From NCBI GenBank assembly GCA_025964625.1, contig JAOPYL010000018.1, positions 1-49,722 on the forward strand: 49,722 bases of DNA. The letters are read 5' to 3'. Origin of the DNA: Actinoallomurus sp. Lineage in GTDB: Bacteria > Actinomycetota > Actinomycetes > Streptosporangiales > Streptosporangiaceae. The stretch's first letter is position 1, and each line of letters begins with the position of its first letter. The position numbers were made by a program, and so were the translations under genes. Shown here one piece after another: positions 44,809 through 49,722 of the stretch. Under the pieces are notes generated by a model that saw nothing but the letters and a program-made list of their open reading frames with translations, had not been told where the DNA came from and did not search any database.

Positions 44809-46020
44809 ATGACCGTGCGTTTGCTGACGAATATCGGTCGACTCTGGACCGGCATGGACGTCTGCAGCAACGCGGCCATTCTCATCCACAATGACCGCAT
44901 CGTCTGGGCCGGTCCGGCTTCGGATCTCCCGCAGAGCGTCCCGGGCGTCATCGACGACATCGTCGACGTCGACCACGTGGAGAACCTCGGCGGCGGCCTC
45001 GTCACTCCCGGCCTGATCGACGCGCACTCCCACCCGGTCTATGCGGGCAACCGCTGGGCGGAGCTGGCCATGCGCACGAGCGGCTCGTCCAACAACGAGA
45101 TCGTCGCGGCCGGCGGCGGAGTGGCGTCCACGGTGACCGTGACCCGCGGCACCGATCCCTGGACCCTCTGCAACAACGTCCGCGAGCGACTCCGGCAGTG
45201 GATCTGCGCCGGCACCACCACGGTCGAGGCGAAGACCGGATACCACCTCACCCGCGACGGTGAGCTCGCCGACATCCGGCTGCTGCGCTCGCTCGAGGAA
45301 GAGCCGTCGATGCCCCGCATCCACGCGACGTTCCTCGCCGCGCACGTGCTACCGCCGGAATACTTCGGCCGCCGCCACGACTACATCGAGGCCGTGCGCC
45401 TGTGGGCCGGAGACGCGTCCGCGGCGGGCGCGGACAGCATCGACGTCTACTGCGACGAGGGCCACTTCACTCCGGACGAGGCCAGGGTCCTGCTCATGAC
45501 CGGCCAGCGCGTCGGGCTGAAGGCGCGCCTGCACGCGTGCGCCAACGAGCGGATGGGCGCCGCGCAGGTCGCGGCCGAGGTCGGCTGCGCCTCCGCCGAC
45601 CTGCTCACCGAAGCCAACGACGACGACATCAAGGCGCTTCACCACGGCGGTGTCGCCGCCACGATCTGCCCGGGCAGTGCCCTGCACAACGGCCGGACCC
45701 CGCCGGTGCGGGCCATGCTCGACCGCGGGGTGACCCTGGCGCTCGGCACCGACCACAACCCGGGCCAGTGCGGCATCACCTCGATGCCTCTCGTGATCGG
45801 CCTGTCCGTCGCGATGTTCGGCCTCAGCGTCAACGAGGCGCTGCGCGCCGCGACACTCGGTGGGGCGGCCGCCCTGCGCGTCTCCGACCGGGGCGCGCTC
45901 GCTCCGGGCATGTACGCCGACATCGTGCTCTGGGACGCCGACCACGAGGGCGCCTTCGCCTGGGCGTTCGGGCTGCGGGCACAGCGGGTGTGGCGCGGCG
46001 GCGTCCCCGTCCAGGCCTAG
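44809..46020 (+). CDS. Imidazolonepropionase-like amidohydrolase (divergent HutI homologue)
   Basis: 403 residues. The amidohydrolase TIM-barrel has metal ligands His73 and His75 (DAHSHPVYAGNRWAE), His242 (LHACANERMG) and Asp315 (GTDHNPGQCG), plus HutI-like TTTVEAKTGYHL and FLAAHVLPPEYFG. HutI proteins normally read HADE after the third metal His and SADHL in the next strand; here these are HACA and SADLL, so the Glu and His believed to be catalytic are absent. No hutU, hutH or other histidine genes are nearby. It may act on another cyclic substrate or be non-catalytic. ATG 44809; followed by degV after 52 bp. Confidence 0.78.
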   Translation: MTVRLLTNIGRLWTGMDVCSNAAILIHNDRIVWAGPASDLPQSVPGVIDDIVDVDHVENLGGGLVTPGLIDAHSHPVYAGNRWAELAMRTSGSSNNEIVAAGGGVASTVTVTRGTDPWTLCNNVRERLRQWICAGTTTVEAKTGYHLTRDGELADIRLLRSLEEEPSMPRIHATFLAAHVLPPEYFGRRHDYIEAVRLWAGDASAAGADSIDVYCDEGHFTPDEARVLLMTGQRVGLKARLHACANERMGAAQVAAEVGCASADLLTEANDDDIKALHHGGVAATICPGSALHNGRTPPVRAMLDRGVTLALGTDHNPGQCGITSMPLVIGLSVAMFGLSVNEALRAATLGGAAALRVSDRGALAPGMYADIVLWDADHEGAFAWAFGLRAQRVWRGGVPVQA

Positions 46021-46072
46021 GGCGTGTCTGGCGCGATCTACGTCGTGTCTCCAAGCACTTTGGACTTCGTTC

Positions 46073-46918
46073 ATGACAGCAGCGGTTGCGATCGTCACCG
46101 ACTCCACCGCCTACCTGCCGGACGACGTGATCGCCGCGCACGGAATCACCGTCGTCCCGCTCCAGATCGCGATCGGCGGCGTCACAGGAGAAGAGGCACG
46201 TACTCCCGCGGACACCGCCCGCGGGCTGCGTGATTGGCGGTCCGTCACGACGTCGCGGCCGTCACCGGAGCGTTTCGCTCTCGCCTACAAGGAAGCGGCC
46301 GGGTCCGGCGCGTCCGCGGTGGCGTCCATTCATCTGTCCGCCGAGATGTCGGGCACTCTCGACTGCGCCCGGCTCGCCGCCGGCGACGCCCCGATTCCGG
46401 TGAAGGTCGTCGACAGCCGTTCCATCGGCATGGGGCTCGGCTTCGCGGTCATGGCCGCGGCGGAGGCGGCTGCGGCCGGCGCCGCACTGGACGACGTGGC
46501 CGAGGCCGCGTCGCGCCGTGTACGCGCGACCCGCTCGCTCTTCTATGTCGACACCCTGGAGCATCTCCGCCGGGGCGGACGCATCGGCGCCGCCGCGACC
46601 CTGCTCGGCTCGGCGCTGATGATCAAGCCGCTGCTGCACATCACCGACGGGCGCATCGCGCCGCTGGAGAAGGTCCGTACGTCCTCGCGGGCGCTCGCCC
46701 GGCTGGAGGAGCTGGCCGTCGACCTCGCCGGGGATCGGGACGTCGACATGGCCGTGCAGCACGTGGCCGCGTCCTCGCGAGCTGCCGTCCTCGCCACGCA
46801 CCTGCGGGAACGCGTCCCGCACCTGCACGAACTCCATGTGGGCGAGGCCGGCCCGGTGGTCGGTGCTCATGTGGGGCCGGGGATGCTCGGTGTGGTCGTC
46901 TCCTGTCGCGAGTACTGA
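46073..46918 (+). CDS. DegV family fatty-acid-binding protein
   Basis: 281 residues. The N-terminal AIVTDSTAYLPDDV and ASIHLSAEMSGTLDCARLA segments and the later FYVDTLEHLRRGGRIGAAATLLG are the DegV hallmarks. The fold binds one fatty acid; in Firmicutes related FakB proteins present it to the FakA kinase, and no FakA is encoded here. ATG 46073 was chosen where the family start (VTDST) follows within 10 residues. Confidence 0.93.
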   Translation: MTAAVAIVTDSTAYLPDDVIAAHGITVVPLQIAIGGVTGEEARTPADTARGLRDWRSVTTSRPSPERFALAYKEAAGSGASAVASIHLSAEMSGTLDCARLAAGDAPIPVKVVDSRSIGMGLGFAVMAAAEAAAAGAALDDVAEAASRRVRATRSLFYVDTLEHLRRGGRIGAAATLLGSALMIKPLLHITDGRIAPLEKVRTSSRALARLEELAVDLAGDRDVDMAVQHVAASSRAAVLATHLRERVPHLHELHVGEAGPVVGAHVGPGMLGVVVSCREY

Positions 46919-46929
46919 CCCGCGCGACG

Positions 46930-46938
46930 TTATCCACA
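46930..46938 (+). promoter_or_regulatory. Perfect DnaA box (TTATCCACA)
   Basis: TTATCCACA, the strict 9-mer DnaA site, lies in the 72-bp gap between degV and comEA, 53 bp before the comEA start. A single box is not an origin, but it may allow DnaA control of the com operon. Confidence 0.5.
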
Positions 46939-46990
46939 GTTCGCCTTCGGTCTGTCGCTCACCGTCACAGGTGATTTAGCGTCGGGCGGC

Positions 46991-47857
46991 ATGAAGCCCT
47001 CCGATCCTTCCTCGGCCTTCGACCGGCTGCGTGAGGTGTTCCGGCCGCCCGAGTCATTCGGGGGCGTGTCCGGCGCATCTTCGCAGGGCCCGCCGGCGGC
47101 CTCGTTACGCGCCTCACCCGACGACCCCGGCCGGATGGACACCGACCTGACCGACCTCGGCTGGACGGAGCCCAGCCGGAGGGAAGGCGGCTGGACGCGG
47201 GGTGACCGGACCGGGCGCGGCCGGTTCGATCCCGGCCTGCCCGGCGTCCGTGTGCTGGCGCTCGTCGGCGTGCTGGCCGCCCTGGTCGCGGGCGCCTATC
47301 TCTGGTGGTCGCGCCCGGAGCCGCAGCCCGCGCCGCAGCCCGTCGTCCGGCCTGCCGCCCGCCCGGCCGCGATGGCGACCGGGGCTGCCCCTGCGGGCAC
47401 GCCGAGCCCGTCGCAGACCGCGCTGGTGGTGGACGTGGCGGGGAAGGTGCGGCGCCCCGGCGTGGTGACCGTGCCCGCCGGGGCCAGGGTCATCGACGCG
47501 ATCAAGGAGGCCGGCGGGGTGCGGCCCGGAGCGGAGACCGGCACGCTCAACCTGGCCCGCCGCGTCGTCGACGGTGAGCAGATCCTCGTCGGTGTCGCGG
47601 CGACCCCGGCCGTCGCCGTCCCGCCCGGGGCGCAGGCCGGCCCTCCGGGAGCGCCCCTGCCCGGCACGCCGCTCGACCTCAACACCGCCGGCGTCGCGCA
47701 GCTCGACCAGCTTCCCGGTGTCGGCCCGGTGCTGGCCCAGCGCATCGTCGACTACCGCACCCAGCATGGAGCCTTCCGGTCCGTCGACGAGCTGCGTCAG
47801 GTCTCCGGCATCGGAGAGGCCAAGTTCGCGGATGTGAAGAGCCTGGTGCGGGTGTGA
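46991..47857 (+). CDS. comEA: Competence-type DNA-binding protein ComEA
   Basis: 288 residues. Cytoplasmic acidic/basic N-terminus of about 90 residues, one membrane helix (VRVLALVGVLAALVAGAYLWW), a Pro/Ala-rich spacer, an SLBB domain (VVDVAGKVRRPGVVTVPAG), and a C-terminal double helix-hairpin-helix (LNTAGVAQLDQLPGVGPVLA and VSGIGEAKFADV) that binds DNA outside the membrane. Its stop overlaps the comEC start. Longer at the N-terminus than Bacillus ComEA, as is usual for actinobacteria. Confidence 0.94.
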   Translation: MKPSDPSSAFDRLREVFRPPESFGGVSGASSQGPPAASLRASPDDPGRMDTDLTDLGWTEPSRREGGWTRGDRTGRGRFDPGLPGVRVLALVGVLAALVAGAYLWWSRPEPQPAPQPVVRPAARPAAMATGAAPAGTPSPSQTALVVDVAGKVRRPGVVTVPAGARVIDAIKEAGGVRPGAETGTLNLARRVVDGEQILVGVAATPAVAVPPGAQAGPPGAPLPGTPLDLNTAGVAQLDQLPGVGPVLAQRIVDYRTQHGAFRSVDELRQVSGIGEAKFADVKSLVRV

Positions 47858-49722
47858 GCGCGACGGCGCCCGGCGGTGACCAGAGCGGGTCGGGAGCCGC
47901 CGAGGCAGGCCGTCCCGACCTGCGGCTGGCCGGACCCGCCGCGGGGACGTGGCTGACCGCGCTGGCGCTCCTCGGTGCGGGGTCCGCCACCGCGTACCTC
48001 ACCGCCCTCGCCTCGCTCGGCGGGGCGGCGTTTCTGCTCGCGCGGCCGGTGTCACGCGCCCGTCTCCGGCGCGGGATCCGCGCGGAGGGGGGCGGCCGCC
48101 TCCGGGGAGGGCGCCGTACGGACGGAGCCGCCCGGCCGGGAGCCGGGCGACGGGGCTCCGGTGGTCTGCGGACGGGTGTGGCGGCCGTGCTGATCTGCGT
48201 GGCCGCCTCGGCGGCCGGCGTGGCGCTGCGCCTCACCGCGGTCGGCTCCGGGCCGGTGCGCGCGCTCGCCGTCCGGGAGGCCACCGCGAGCCTCGGCGCG
48301 GTGGTGACCGGAGATCCGCGGGCGCTGGTGAAGGCGGGGGCGGTCCGGCACCACGAGACGGTGCTGGTGTCCGTGCGGGTGGAAGAGGTCGACCGGCGGG
48401 AGGTCCGGGTGCCCGTGCTCGTTCTCGCCGGCGACCCGGCGTGGAAGCGGGTGCTGCCGAGCCAGCGGGTCCGTTTCACGGCGCGGCTCACGGCACCCCG
48501 GCACGGTGAGCTGCTGGCGGCCGCGGCCCTGGTGCGCGGACCTCCCGTCCTCCTCGGCTCACCGTCGCTCCTGCAGCGGTCGGCGGACACGATCCGGGCG
48601 CGGCTACGGGCGGCGGTGAGCGGACTGCCGCGTGACGAGCGGGGTGTCCTGCCCGGCCTGGTGGACGGCGACACATCCCTGCTCGAACCCGATCTGGCCG
48701 ACGCGTTCCAGACGGCCGGGCTGACGCATCTCATGGCCGTCAGTGGTGAGAATCTCTCGTTGATCATCGGCGCCGTGCTCGGGCTGGGCAGGTTCGCCGG
48801 GCTCGGCCGCCGCGCGGGACCGTTGCTCGCCGGATCGGCGATCCTCGGGTTCGTCGTCGTGGCGCGTCCGTCGCCGAGCGTCCTGCGCGCCACCGTCATG
48901 GGCGCGGTCGCCCTGGTCGCGGTCGTCAGCGGGCGCGAACGCCGCGGCGTGCCCGCGCTCTGCGCGGCCGTCCTCCTGCTCGTGCTCATCGATCCCGAGC
49001 TGGCCCGGTCGTACGGCTTCGCGCTGTCGGCACTCGCCACGGCGGGCATCCTCGTCATCGCGCCGCCCTGGCGGCGCCGGCTGAGCCGCCGCCTGCCCCG
49101 GCGGCTGGCCGAGCCGCTGGCGGTGTCAGCGGCCGCCCAGGTGGCCTGCGCCCCGTTGCTCGTCATGCTCGGCGCGGGCGTCAGCCTCGCGGCGGTGCTC
49201 GCCAACCTGCTCGCCGCCCCGTCGGTCGGGCCGGCGACCCTGCTCGGAGTCCTGGCCGCCGCGGTCGCCCCGCTGTCCCTGCCCGCCGCCCGGCTGCTCG
49301 TGCTGCCGGCCGGGCTCGCGGTGGGCTGGATCACCGGCGTCGCGAGGTTCTGCGCCCGGGCGCCGTACACCGCCATCGGGTGGCCGCAGGGGGTCGCCGG
49401 GGCGGCCCTGCTCCTCGCCGCCTTCGCCGCGGGCGCGCTCGCCTTGCGCCGGCCGCTGCCCCGCAGGATCGCCGCCGCCGTGTTCGCGGGCATCGCGCTG
49501 ACCGCCGTCGGCGTGTGGATGGTCGCTCCGGGCTGGCCGCCGCGCGGCTGGCTGTTCGTGACCTGCGACGTGGGCCAGGGCGACGGGCTGGCGCTGTTCG
49601 CGGGGCCGGGCCAGGCGGTCGTCGTCGACACAGGGCCGGACCCGCGGCCGATGGACCGGTGCCTGCGTGACCTCCGGATCGGCTCCGTCCCGCTGCTCGT
49701 GCTCACCCATCCCCACGCCGAC
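47854..49722 (+). CDS. comEC: ComEC/Rec2 DNA-uptake channel protein (cut by window end)
   Basis: The first 623 codons are inside the window. GTG 47854 overlaps the comEA stop (GTGA). After two N-terminal helices comes a soluble OB-like domain (VVTGDPRALVKAGAVRHHETV). The competence domain follows with GLVDGDTSLLEPDLADAF and the highly conserved TAGLTHLMAVSGENLSLI, then 8-10 helices. The last visible part begins the metallo-beta-lactamase domain (FVTCDVGQGDGLALF and the metal motif THPHAD at the very edge). Codon use and the absence of stops support an intact gene. No pilus or transformation genes are visible nearby, so competence itself is not implied. Confidence 0.95.
   Translation, partial: MSATAPGGDQSGSGAAEAGRPDLRLAGPAAGTWLTALALLGAGSATAYLTALASLGGAAFLLARPVSRARLRRGIRAEGGGRLRGGRRTDGAARPGAGRRGSGGLRTGVAAVLICVAASAAGVALRLTAVGSGPVRALAVREATASLGAVVTGDPRALVKAGAVRHHETVLVSVRVEEVDRREVRVPVLVLAGDPAWKRVLPSQRVRFTARLTAPRHGELLAAAALVRGPPVLLGSPSLLQRSADTIRARLRAAVSGLPRDERGVLPGLVDGDTSLLEPDLADAFQTAGLTHLMAVSGENLSLIIGAVLGLGRFAGLGRRAGPLLAGSAILGFVVVARPSPSVLRATVMGAVALVAVVSGRERRGVPALCAAVLLLVLIDPELARSYGFALSALATAGILVIAPPWRRRLSRRLPRRLAEPLAVSAAAQVACAPLLVMLGAGVSLAAVLANLLAAPSVGPATLLGVLAAAVAPLSLPAARLLVLPAGLAVGWITGVARFCARAPYTAIGWPQGVAGAALLLAAFAAGALALRRPLPRRIAAAVFAGIALTAVGVWMVAPGWPPRGWLFVTCDVGQGDGLALFAGPGQAVVVDTGPDPRPMDRCLRDLRIGSVPLLVLTHPHAD

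Noticed and set aside
47679-49706. 675-residue minus-strand open frame over comEA-comEC
   Set aside because: Ser/Arg/Thr/Pro-rich low-complexity translation typical of antisense frames; comEC on the plus strand is open and matches its family throughout.
1-49722. CRISPR arrays, tRNA, rRNA or prophage genes
   Set aside because: I looked for spaced direct repeats, tRNA-like cloverleafs and phage structural genes and saw none; the only tandem repeats are the 18-bp and 12-bp coding repeats.

Overview
This window is high-GC DNA (about 70%, with strong G/C bias at third codon positions) from an actinomycete. The conserved order lhr / DUF3046 / recA-recX / rny / gluABCD / miaB / miaA-dapF, followed later by hflX and comEA-comEC, is the arrangement of sporulating actinobacteria. 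Gene content and protein style suggest the Streptosporangiales or a close relative; that placement is inferred from synteny, not from a search.

Region by region. (1) Positions 1-126 are the right end of an IS200/IS605-type element: the last codons of a probable tnpB, three stacked hairpins and a TCAA-type end. It abuts a VOC (glyoxalase-fold) gene whose first codons are missing. (2) 534-5744: the giant helicase gene lhr (minus strand) diverges from a DUF3046-rhodanese pair. (3) 5842-8684: an ATP-grasp gene diverges from recA-recX, whose promoter region carries both a LexA-type SOS box and a PafBC/RecA-NDp-type promoter. A similar PafBC-type element lies directly in front of lhr. (4) 9135-15139: RNase Y, a PNPOx-fold flavoprotein coupled to a flavohemoglobin, and an S9 peptidase, with a 22-bp perfect terminator stem between the convergent genes. 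(5) 15272-18661: glutamate-type ABC importer gluABCD. (6) 18824-22998: tRNA modification (miaB, miaA), diaminopimelate epimerase (dapF), a LigB-like protein and a small MT0933-type antitoxin-like protein.

(7) 23173-42840 is a run of about 20 kb of accessory metabolism between dapF and hflX. It holds a TetR regulator with two acyl-CoA dehydrogenases; a peptide-type ABC operon (two permeases and a lipoprotein, no ATPases); a response regulator / histidine kinase / GT2-GtrA / GT39 operon; a glcD-glcE-glcF-lactate permease operon; and malate synthase aceB. The glc/lctP operon and aceB together describe uptake and oxidation of glycolate or lactate and use of the resulting glyoxylate. (8) 43062-49722: hflX, a divergent imidazolonepropionase-like amidohydrolase, a DegV lipid-binding protein, and the DNA-uptake genes comEA and comEC. 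comEC is cut by the window end inside its metallo-beta-lactamase domain.

I saw no rRNA, tRNA, CRISPR array, prophage or biosynthetic gene cluster. The points most worth a second look are the IS605 end with a readable omega-RNA guide in the VOC gene, the damage-type promoter that appears to make lhr a leaderless transcript, the SOS box shared by recA and an ATP-grasp gene, and the HutI-like protein that appears to have lost two catalytic residues.
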